Positions 18,911 to 26,554 of a stretch of DNA of 64,000 nucleotides are shown in pieces. The stretch is taken from the NCBI RefSeq assembly GCF_044005705.1, contig NZ_JBIPKE010000020.1, forward strand, positions 434,001 to 498,000, given 5' to 3'. Source of the DNA: Marinoscillum luteum (GTDB lineage: Bacteria; Bacteroidota; Bacteroidia; Cytophagales; Cyclobacteriaceae). The position numbers and the translations under genes are program-made. Numbering within the stretch: position 1 is the first letter of the stretch; every line of letters begins with the position of its first letter. The notes under the pieces are model-generated. The model saw only the letters and a list, made by a program, of their open reading frames with translations, made no database searches and was not told where the DNA came from.

Positions 18911-19816
18911 TCAATCCAGCAACGACAGCATTTTAAGTGCATATCTTTCACCTAATTCTCTGACACCCTGAGAATCGAAATGAATACTGTCTGACTGGGC
19001 AGTGCACCCGCTCGATGGTATCACATGGGCAGTGGGAACTGTTTCAGGCAGCGTAGCAATGATCTCATTCATACTGGCGCACACCCCACCCTGATCTGCA
19101 TGCACCACCTCTCCGGCCAGCAAAGGCACCGTTTCTGCATCCAAAGACAAATCAGTGAGCATGTTTTCATAGATGGTTTTCACATAAGCCGGCCATTGGC
19201 TATTGCCAGTATTGGTCTCTCCCTGGTGTAATAAGATTCCTTTGATCACTCCATCCTTTTGCGCTTTTTTAGCCAAATCAATAAGACGCTGGTAGGGATT
19301 CCCTCCATAACCGGCAATCTTATTCTGAAACCAATCTTCGGGATAGGTATTGACGTAATTCTGATACTGATCTTTGTCAAACAAGCGAATATCACAGCCT
19401 CCAATCGCCACGGAGATAACGCCTACTCTGATGCTATCCGGGAGATGATCAGTCATCGTTCGCCCAAAATAATCTGCAGGAGACAGCCCTACACTGCACT
19501 GAGACAGGGGTGGTATGGCGGTATCCCAGCGACCTTCAGTCCGGCCCGGGTTAGTACAAGTCATAGGCTGCATCATCTGAAACCGCTCTTTCCCCACTCT
19601 ATCCTGTGATTCTATTTTGGCTGAACCTTCCATGTTCGATTGGCCGAAGCACAGATAGATATGAAAATTCGGATCAAGTGATATTACCTTCTCTGTAGGT
19701 GGGGTCTCTGGTTCCTGCTCCATGTCCTCAGTTTTTTCGCACCCATAAAATGGCACGGACATCAGACTACTCAACAAAATCAAAATAGTCATATTCATTT
19801 TACGCATTGTCATCAT
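18911..19816 (-). CDS. Small SASA-type carbohydrate acetylesterase, lipoprotein (CE6-like)
   Basis: This 301-residue SGNH-fold esterase has a lipobox-like VPFYGC about residue 26 and an acidic linker (EDMEQEPETPP), so it is probably a surface lipoprotein. The catalytic blocks are FGQSNMEGSA (Ser), VAIGGCDIRLF, ILLHQGETN and SDSIHFDSQG (Asp/His). It is far shorter than the other two SASA enzymes here and lacks their N-terminal and inserted beta domains. It sits at the end of the sigma-controlled mannan PUL, after three GH26 genes, so removal of acetyl groups from mannan or its oligosaccharides is likely. Met3 or Met6 could be the true start. Confidence 0.85.
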   Translation of the reverse strand: MMTMRKMNMTILILLSSLMSVPFYGCEKTEDMEQEPETPPTEKVISLDPNFHIYLCFGQSNMEGSAKIESQDRVGKERFQMMQPMTCTNPGRTEGRWDTAIPPLSQCSVGLSPADYFGRTMTDHLPDSIRVGVISVAIGGCDIRLFDKDQYQNYVNTYPEDWFQNKIAGYGGNPYQRLIDLAKKAQKDGVIKGILLHQGETNTGNSQWPAYVKTIYENMLTDLSLDAETVPLLAGEVVHADQGGVCASMNEIIATLPETVPTAHVIPSSGCTAQSDSIHFDSQGVRELGERYALKMLSLLD

Positions 19817-19978
19817 TCTTACGATCTAAAATAAGTCAATCGGCAAACTGCCTTCATAGTGTCAATTTGACTCAATTATTTATCGTCTGAAAAGTTCATC
19901 ATCATTTCACACCCCAATTTTGATGAATCGATACCCGATAGCGATAAAACCTCATCTATGTACCAGAAAAATCTCTTT

Positions 19979-20935
19979 TTACCAGCCAGGCATCTCATCT
20001 CTGGTGAGCACCCTTGGGTGCTCGTACAATGCCCTGATTTCAGGTTCGGAATTGCGCTCTTTGACGAGCTCCGCCCACGGCATGAAGAAGATCCATCGTG
20101 GTTGCTCCTCCAGTACCTTTTCAGAAGGTATCTTCATACATTCTCCGATTGCCATTGGCTTATCCCCAACGATGGGCAGGATGTAATCATACCAGGTCTT
20201 CTCATAACCTGAATCATATATATCAAAAGCAAAAACATCCCAATACGCTTCTCCGGGATTATACTCCTGAAAATCGCGACTCATATCCTGCATGTCCCAC
20301 ACCCAAATCAGGTTGGTGAGTCCTTTCTCTATCTCAAAATAGTCATGAGTCTGGCGGTAGAGCTCAGCAGTTCCTTTGGGGCCTTTTCGACCAGCCCACC
20401 AGAAAAGCTCCTGATTCATCTCGTGAAAAGGCCGGAACATGACCACCACTCCCTTATCCTCCAAATACTGAAGGTATACCGCAATGTCATCCATCCGTGT
20501 TTTCCAGCGCTTGTTCAGGTCGGTACCTTCGGTGATTAGTGCTTGCCACTGCTCGTCATCCAGCTGTGCATTGAGCAAGCCTGGATCCCAGCCACAGGGT
20601 TCACCCATATCCGGTGGACATCCATGCCACATCAGGTTGATAAGGGCTCCATTGTTCCACTGCTGTTCTGCTTCTTTGACCATCTTCCACCGGTTATCTA
20701 TATTTTCCTGCTGAAAAAGGAAATCTCCGCTCCAGAGAGCCGGATACTTGCCCGTGGTAGCCTGAATGTAATCGGTCCATTTGGCAGGCTCAGCATTGGG
20801 CTCTTTGTTGTGCTGCCCGGCGATGATCTGCTTTCCTGAGATACTGTACAGGTAGTCCAATACCTTTTGTTTGTCTTGGGCCTGGCTCATAGATGTCATG
20901 AGCATCAACAGGCACCATGTCAATAATTTTTTCAT
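19979..20935 (-). CDS. GH26 beta-mannanase, single domain
   Basis: This is a 318-residue exported enzyme with a signal peptide (about 1-19, ending SQAQ) and no lipobox or accessory module. The acid/base is Glu172 in RPFHEMNQELFWW and the nucleophile is Glu265 in AIGECMKIP. The substrate-binding stretch GLTNLIWVWDMQDM is almost the same as in the next enzyme upstream (21026-22723), so the two form a close pair. Lacking an anchor, it is likely periplasmic and could trim imported manno-oligosaccharides while its paralogue works outside the cell. Confidence 0.92.
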   Translation of the reverse strand: MKKLLTWCLLMLMTSMSQAQDKQKVLDYLYSISGKQIIAGQHNKEPNAEPAKWTDYIQATTGKYPALWSGDFLFQQENIDNRWKMVKEAEQQWNNGALINLMWHGCPPDMGEPCGWDPGLLNAQLDDEQWQALITEGTDLNKRWKTRMDDIAVYLQYLEDKGVVVMFRPFHEMNQELFWWAGRKGPKGTAELYRQTHDYFEIEKGLTNLIWVWDMQDMSRDFQEYNPGEAYWDVFAFDIYDSGYEKTWYDYILPIVGDKPMAIGECMKIPSEKVLEEQPRWIFFMPWAELVKERNSEPEIRALYEHPRVLTRDEMPGW

Positions 20936-20958
20936 TCTTAATGGTTCAAAAGTTTATG

Positions 20959-21018
20959 ATAGACCAACCAAAACCCAGTGCCTACCCTTGGTCACAAAGC
21001 TGATTTTGATTGGTCTAT
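20959..21018 (-). other. Long inverted repeat between two GH26 genes
   Basis: ATAGACCAA-C-CAAAA at 20959-20973 pairs with its near complement at 21004-21018 (14 of 15 positions), enclosing about 30 nt. It fills the gap between the T9SS GH26 gene and the next GH26 gene. No clear U-tract follows on the minus strand, so a processing or mRNA-stabilising hairpin is more likely than a terminator. Confidence 0.45.
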
Positions 21019-21025
21019 TGTGATC

Positions 21026-22723
21026 CTACTCCTTGATCAGCTTACCAGAAGCTGCCTGTCTGCCGGCCTGAAACTGATAATAATAGACTCCACCGGGCAC
21101 TATACCCCCTGATGCGGTAGCGCCATCCCAAATCACGCTCTTAGCCCCTGTTAGGTGATCCACATTCAATGTGCGGATCAGGCTGCCTGAGACGTTGAAG
21201 ATGTTCACTCTAAAATCTGTTTCACCATCCCAATCTATCGGTATGGTCACAGATTCGGTAAATGGATTGGGATAAGCTGCGGTAGCATCTATGGCTACCT
21301 CAAAGACAGGCTCTGATGTCCGAGAACCTCCTGTAGGTGTGATCGCCCACCAGTTGATATTCCACCCACCACTGAGCGCCTTGATGCCAAAGCTTTGGGT
21401 GCCGGCACTGAGCGTAACATTTTGATAGATGGTGGTCCAGGTTTGCCAACCTCCTGTAGAGGGTACCGCTATACTCCCGTAGACAGTGCCACCGCCAGCT
21501 TGCTCCAGCTGGATACTGCCACCGCCACTCGGGCTGGCCACCCGATAGGCTATGCTGTAGGTACCTGTAGAAGGTATGCTGATGTTGTTGAACGTCATCC
21601 AGTCTCCTGCATCTATCCAACCGACATTTAAATTACCCCCATCAGGATCGCTGGTAGTTTCAGTCTGCACTCCACTCATATTGTCATAGTCCTCCGCCTG
21701 GATGTACTGGGGCCCACTGCCCCCATTTCGCCAGGTACCGGTACCCTGCCATCCCGGCATTTCATCCAGTACGAGCACCCTGCCCGACCAGTAAATGTCC
21801 TGAATCTTCTGATTGGAATTATTGAAAGTAAGCTCCGACCAGCCCATAAAGAATGTCCATAAAGGTTGCTGGCTTAAAAGGTTAACCGCCGGCAGATCCT
21901 CACATTCTCCTATACCTATGGGTTTTCCATTGGCCTTATTGACCATGGCATTGTACTTGGATGTAGTATATCCATTCCCGTCAGACCAATACATGTCCAT
22001 GGTCAGGACATCCCAGTAGCTGGATCCCGGGTCGTAGTTATTGAGATCGCTGGACAGGGAACCAAAATCCTGTAGGTTCCAAACCCAAATGAGGTTGGAA
22101 AGTCCCTTTTCATAAGTAAAATAATCGTGTGTGAGTCGATAGAGCGCTGCGGTACCGTTGGGTCCAGGCCGGCCTCCCCACCAAAACATACCCTGGTTCA
22201 TCTCATGCAGAGGTCTGAAAAACACTTCCACTCCTGCATTTTCCAACTGCTGGAGAAAAGTAGCAATCTCGTCCATCATGGCCTTCCAGTTGTTATTGAG
22301 GGTGGTGCCATTAGTCAGAAGGTTATTCCACTGGGTGTTGTTAAGGTAGCTTTTTACATCACCACTGCCTGAGTCCCAGTTGCAAGCCTCTCCACCCACG
22401 GGATTACAAGCATGCCACATCAGGTTGATCATGGCACCATTATTCCATTCCGTAATTACCTGATTGATCATGGCTTGCCGGTCATCGATTTCCCAGGACT
22501 CAAAAAGAAAGTCAGAGCTGTACAAACCGGGCCAATCTCCAAGTATGCCGTTGAGCTGAGTACTGTACTGATTGGGGTTACTAATCGGCTGCCGGTTATG
22601 TATTCCGCCGATGGTATTATTCCCCTGGATACTGTACAGGTAATTGAGTGATTCGTAGGGTGTTTGCGCGTAACTGATATTAAAACAGAGTACGCAAAGA
22701 CAAGCAACTAATAATGCTTTCAT
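21026..22723 (-). CDS. GH26 beta-mannanase with CBM6 and T9SS C-terminal domain
   Basis: This is a 565-residue secreted enzyme. After the signal peptide (about 1-19), the GH26 domain (about 20-325) has acid/base Glu174 (RPLHEMNQGMFWWGG) and nucleophile Glu273 (GIGECEDLP). A CBM6-type beta-sandwich follows (about 340-470; IQAEDYDNMSG, GWIDAGDWMTFNNI), then a type IX secretion sorting domain (about 485-565; AYPNPFTESVTI ... GKLIKE). The catalytic domain closely matches the GH26 at 19979-20935. The T9SS tail means export across the outer membrane and surface attachment or release, so this is the enzyme most likely to attack insoluble mannan first. Confidence 0.94.
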   Translation of the reverse strand: MKALLVACLCVLCFNISYAQTPYESLNYLYSIQGNNTIGGIHNRQPISNPNQYSTQLNGILGDWPGLYSSDFLFESWEIDDRQAMINQVITEWNNGAMINLMWHACNPVGGEACNWDSGSGDVKSYLNNTQWNNLLTNGTTLNNNWKAMMDEIATFLQQLENAGVEVFFRPLHEMNQGMFWWGGRPGPNGTAALYRLTHDYFTYEKGLSNLIWVWNLQDFGSLSSDLNNYDPGSSYWDVLTMDMYWSDGNGYTTSKYNAMVNKANGKPIGIGECEDLPAVNLLSQQPLWTFFMGWSELTFNNSNQKIQDIYWSGRVLVLDEMPGWQGTGTWRNGGSGPQYIQAEDYDNMSGVQTETTSDPDGGNLNVGWIDAGDWMTFNNISIPSTGTYSIAYRVASPSGGGSIQLEQAGGGTVYGSIAVPSTGGWQTWTTIYQNVTLSAGTQSFGIKALSGGWNINWWAITPTGGSRTSEPVFEVAIDATAAYPNPFTESVTIPIDWDGETDFRVNIFNVSGSLIRTLNVDHLTGAKSVIWDGATASGGIVPGGVYYYQFQAGRQAASGKLIKE

Positions 22724-22781
22724 GATTTTTAGGGTTTGGTTAAAATTTCAGTTTTATAAGCCACGGCACATGAGTGCCTGA

Positions 22782-23969
22782 CTACTTCACCATCACACCT
22801 TCTGCCATCTGATACATATCCGGCAGGTCTCCACTAAAAACGGTAAATGAGCTATTGTAAAAATCCACGAAATCAGCCGCAGACTTATGCCCTGCCCACG
22901 GGCCATAGTAATGATACCCTGAATGAGTAGGGTCATATTTATTCCTCCACATCACCACGAGGCTGATCTCTTTCCCGATGATGGGCGTCAATATTTGTTC
23001 GGTCCAGTACTTACGGTATTCCTCACCACTGCCATCACGCACACCTTCTATTCCGGTCTCTGTTACTCCACAGGGTTTTTTCTTCTCTTTGGACAACTGC
23101 GCCAGGTTCTTCACATTGGTAGACAAAGCATTGGTATTGGTCCCGTGATAGCTGTCCATCCCAATAAAGTCTACATAATCATCCCCCGGCCATCTGTAGA
23201 GTAAATTATCTACCGAACCCACTCCATCCAGCTGTGGCGAGATGGCAAAAATGAGGTTGTGAACGCCCTTTTCTTTGGTCAAATAGTCGACCGTAAATTG
23301 CCAAAAGGCAATGAATTCAGCCTGCGTCGTGCAGGTCCTTCCCCACCACGACCATGTTTGAGTATGCTCATGATAAGGTCTGAACAAGATGGGGATGTGT
23401 TTCCCATCTGCATCCTTCAGGTCATTGACAAAATCGGCCAGCCGATCCAGCCAGATTTTGTATTTGACATGGGTCTCACTCCCAGACTCCAGGATACTTT
23501 TGACCACCATGGTATTAGAATTGTCCCAGGAATCACCACCTGTGAGCGGATTATTCAAATGTGCACATGCGGTAATTACCTCACCCCTTGCCCGGGCCTC
23601 CAGTATGGTTCTGCGTCGGTCATCGTTCAGGTCGCTGGTTGAATACCTGTCGTCCATGATCTCGGCAAAGTCCACACTAAAGACTGCTGGATAATCTCCA
23701 CAAACTTCCTTCACATCCGAGCCCCCGGCATCCGTATACCAGTCACGGCCATAGATGAGGTCATCATGGTGTCCAAACATAAAACCCTCAGCCTGAATCT
23801 TCCACAGATTGGAATAAAGCGCTTTGGTCTCCACCGTGGCTTGTTGATCTACAAGCGTAAGGGTAACGGTATCCACTTCTTCTGGCTTGGTTTCTGGCTT
23901 AGGATCATCCTGAGCCGTGCAGGCGATAAAACCAAACAGAGGTAAAAGGAAATATAAAAGTTTCTTCAT
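22782..23969 (-). CDS. GH26 beta-mannanase, lipoprotein
   Basis: This is a 395-residue predicted surface lipoprotein: MKKLLYFLLPLFGFIAC is a clean lipoprotein signal, so the ATG at 23969 is preferred over upstream in-frame starts at 23981 and 23996. Catalytic residues (from this start) are Glu201 in RPYHEHTQTWSWW and Glu304 in VTETGIEGV. The block AEGFMFGHHDDLIYGRDW links it to the GH26 at 9495-10658 and sets it apart from its two immediate neighbours. It is the first enzyme gene after the SusC/SusD/binding-protein group, separated from it by a UUCG-type hairpin at 24028-24045. Confidence 0.92.
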   Translation of the reverse strand: MKKLLYFLLPLFGFIACTAQDDPKPETKPEEVDTVTLTLVDQQATVETKALYSNLWKIQAEGFMFGHHDDLIYGRDWYTDAGGSDVKEVCGDYPAVFSVDFAEIMDDRYSTSDLNDDRRRTILEARARGEVITACAHLNNPLTGGDSWDNSNTMVVKSILESGSETHVKYKIWLDRLADFVNDLKDADGKHIPILFRPYHEHTQTWSWWGRTCTTQAEFIAFWQFTVDYLTKEKGVHNLIFAISPQLDGVGSVDNLLYRWPGDDYVDFIGMDSYHGTNTNALSTNVKNLAQLSKEKKKPCGVTETGIEGVRDGSGEEYRKYWTEQILTPIIGKEISLVVMWRNKYDPTHSGYHYYGPWAGHKSAADFVDFYNSSFTVFSGDLPDMYQMAEGVMVK

Positions 23970-24027
23970 TTTTTTGGTCATTTGAGCGCTAGCCATAAAT
24001 TCATTTCATCATAGACACCAGTCCTGC

Positions 24028-24045
24028 CCCGCACCGAAGTGCGGG
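24028..24045 (-). other. Stable UUCG-tetraloop hairpin between binding-protein and GH26 genes
   Basis: On the minus strand CCCGCAC-TTCG-GTGCGGG forms a 7-bp GC-rich stem closed by C(UUCG)G, an exceptionally stable tetraloop. No U-tract follows, so it is not a classical terminator. Position at the boundary between transport and enzyme genes suggests a role in mRNA processing or 3'-end protection. Confidence 0.6.
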
Positions 24046-24082
24046 ACCAAAACGGGTAGTCAATTGTATGAAGAAGTACTGC

Positions 24083-25024
24083 TTATTGCTTTTCAAGATC
24101 TATCCAGAATCTCCTGGGTTTCTTCACAAACTTGTCATAGTCGCTGTAGATCTTATCCCAGTCATCGGTGCCATTCAGGTTGAAGGCAAATGCATGACCG
24201 GTAGTGGTTTTGGACAAGCCATTGCCAAGGTCCTCTGTGGTATTGGTTTCGATAAACGACCCACTGGTGGTGGTTCCATCTGCAAATGTGAAGGTGATCG
24301 TACCTGTGGCATAGTTTCTAAGCCACTCTCCAGCTCCTGCAGGAACCTTCCTGTAGAAATGGTTGATGTCTGTGGGTGGATCCAGTACGAATGAAAAGTC
24401 TGCGTATAATCCATCCGCTCCTGCATCATTTACGATAGTCCCATAGGTATTACCATCCTCGGTAATCCCAGTCAACTCCAGCGTGAAAGAATTGTCCAGC
24501 TCAGCCTGTGGCCCGCCGGTTTCTGGCCAAATCCATGGCTTATCGGTCATGGCCAACACTGCTCCGCCACCATATTCCGGTCCGGTACCACCGTAGACAA
24601 TGAGATTAGAAACCTTATAAGTACCCAGGATGCTCTCCTGAAAAGAATCCACCGTGATGGTGTACACCCTGGACTTTCCTGTAGGTGAAGTCACCGTCAT
24701 GGAGGCACTCTGATCTCCATTTTCAAAATTAAGTGCATCGCCTATGCCCACTGACCCGGTGGCCCCGTATGACAGTTGCAGACTACTAACTTTGATCTGA
24801 CTCAGGTCTGGCACTGCATCTACATTGATGGTGAGTTCAATCACACCCGTAGACTCATCGATCCGAACGATCTCAGCTTCACCTACCTGATTTTCGAACT
24901 TAATGTTCAGCACGCTGCGCTCGTTGTTCCAACCTCCCTCTTCAAAGTCTGCAAAGGGATCCTTCACACAAGAGAATAAGGACAATACAAGCACCGCTAA
25001 CAATATATTTGATATGAATTTCAT
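24083..25024 (-). CDS. Putative surface glycan-binding lipoprotein of the mannan PUL
   Basis: This is a 313-residue lipoprotein (lipobox SLFSC, then an acidic stretch with DPFADFEEGG of the kind seen on surface-exposed lipoproteins). Residues about 35-125 look like an Ig-like domain of the type found at the N-terminus of PUL binding proteins (SVLNIKFENQVGEAEI ... SRVYTITVDSF). The C-terminal half is beta-rich and aromatic (YGGTGPEYGGG, KPWIWPETGG), with a lipocalin-like feel. No catalytic motif was found. Encoded directly after SusD and before the enzymes, it fits the SusE/SusF-position surface glycan-binding protein. The C-terminal fold is not one I can name with confidence. Confidence 0.72.
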   Translation of the reverse strand: MKFISNILLAVLVLSLFSCVKDPFADFEEGGWNNERSVLNIKFENQVGEAEIVRIDESTGVIELTINVDAVPDLSQIKVSSLQLSYGATGSVGIGDALNFENGDQSASMTVTSPTGKSRVYTITVDSFQESILGTYKVSNLIVYGGTGPEYGGGAVLAMTDKPWIWPETGGPQAELDNSFTLELTGITEDGNTYGTIVNDAGADGLYADFSFVLDPPTDINHFYRKVPAGAGEWLRNYATGTITFTFADGTTTSGSFIETNTTEDLGNGLSKTTTGHAFAFNLNGTDDWDKIYSDYDKFVKKPRRFWIDLEKQ

Positions 25025-25048
25025 GATAATATGCTTTTGCGTTGATAA

Positions 25049-26542
25049 TTATAAACCCTGGTTGAGATCAATCTCTACCTGTGGGATCGGGTAAAAGGCT
25101 ACCTCCTCGTCTGTGAGACCAGATGCTTCTTCCACCAGGTCGTTCACCACATTGAACCTTCGCAAATCATAGAGCCTATTGCCCTCAAAAGCCAACTCCC
25201 AACTACGCTCATTCCAAACGGCCTGTCTGAAATCTTCCATAGAAAGACCAGGAGTCAGACCACCAAGACCCGCACGACCTCTGATCTGGTCCACCAGGGC
25301 ATAGGCCTCAGGAGTAGGCCCTACAGCCTCGGCATAAATAAGTGCTACATCAGAAAATCGAATGAGATAGGGCTTGGTGCTGGTTTTATCCGTGATAAAG
25401 TGTGGATCTATGTACTTTCTGGAAAAACGATAGGGCATAGAGCCTGGGTAGGAAGCGATTTCATTGCCAGCTGCATCATACACCGCATCTACGAGCAGTA
25501 GCTGTCCTCGCTGATCGGTCGCATCGAAGGTATTGTAAAAACTCTCCTTGGTTTGAAATACGCTCCATCCATCGTGAGAAACTGTGTATGAACCATCATT
25601 ATTCTCCAGGTAGATATCGCCACCAGCTATGTAAGGAATAAACAGCTTAGAGATTTTTGAATAGTCTCCTTCAATGGTTCCTGATCGATCCATGGACATC
25701 AGGAAAATATGCTCCGGACCCTTTGGCTGATCCACATCGTATATATCCAGCAAGTCATCGTCAAAACCATAGACCGACTGGCCGTTGATCACCTCTGCAG
25801 CAAAATAAGCCGCACTGTCGTACATGGCATTGACCTCTCTACTCAAATCCCCGTATAATGGCACGTTGTGAGCTTTGGAAGAGGCCATGTGCAAGTAAGT
25901 CTTAGCTGCCAGAGCCTGAGCCGCCACTTTATCCGCCCGGCCTGTAGCCTGATTGACCGTGAGCAACTCCGCTGCCTTACGGCAATCTGAAAGGATCAGG
26001 TTATATACCTCATCCAGATCCACAGCCAATGGTGCTGAAGTTTCATTGAGTGATGCCACCAGGGTGGTGTGCATAGGCACGCGACCAAAGTTTCTGACCA
26101 GATTGAAGTAGTTCCACGCTCGCAGAAAGTGGGCTTCTCCCAAGTATTTGCCCTTCAGGTCTTCCTCTATTGGCGACTGAGGAATCACATCCAAAATCGC
26201 ATTGGATCTATTGATAGCGATGTAGGCATACTTAAAGAAATTCACCAGGCTCCTATTGGTAGAAAAATTGGCTACTTTCCAGTTGTTAAGATCCTGCGCA
26301 TCAGGACCTTCGTCTGCCTTTGGCCCGCACTCATCTGTAGGCATATCTCCCAGTAAAAACACTGTTCTGGAATACTCCAGAAAAGTAAGAGCATCGTAGG
26401 CATAAGTGATGGCCGCTTCTGCGTCTTCGGCTGAGTTGTAGAAGTTATCTTCAGAGTAAAAACCATAAGGTTCTTCACTCAGATCACATGCATTGGTCAT
26501 CAAAAGACCCAATATAATGATGGTATAATATCTTAGTTTCAT
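25049..26542 (-). CDS. SusD/RagB-type nutrient-binding lipoprotein
   Basis: This 497-residue outer-membrane lipoprotein caps the adjacent SusC channel and binds the glycan at the surface. The lipobox is LLMTNAC, followed by DLSEEPYGFYSEDNFYNSAEDAEAAITYAYDAL, the classic SusD opening. TPR-like helices follow (LGEAHFLRAWNYFNLVRNFG), and the C-terminus has the conserved RYSD/RFSDVALIYAEA and WNERSWELAFEGNRLYDLRRFN blocks. It lies 12 bp after the SusC gene. Confidence 0.96.
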   Translation of the reverse strand: MKLRYYTIIILGLLMTNACDLSEEPYGFYSEDNFYNSAEDAEAAITYAYDALTFLEYSRTVFLLGDMPTDECGPKADEGPDAQDLNNWKVANFSTNRSLVNFFKYAYIAINRSNAILDVIPQSPIEEDLKGKYLGEAHFLRAWNYFNLVRNFGRVPMHTTLVASLNETSAPLAVDLDEVYNLILSDCRKAAELLTVNQATGRADKVAAQALAAKTYLHMASSKAHNVPLYGDLSREVNAMYDSAAYFAAEVINGQSVYGFDDDLLDIYDVDQPKGPEHIFLMSMDRSGTIEGDYSKISKLFIPYIAGGDIYLENNDGSYTVSHDGWSVFQTKESFYNTFDATDQRGQLLLVDAVYDAAGNEIASYPGSMPYRFSRKYIDPHFITDKTSTKPYLIRFSDVALIYAEAVGPTPEAYALVDQIRGRAGLGGLTPGLSMEDFRQAVWNERSWELAFEGNRLYDLRRFNVVNDLVEEASGLTDEEVAFYPIPQVEIDLNQGL

Positions 26543-26554
26543 CGTTGTGTCTCG

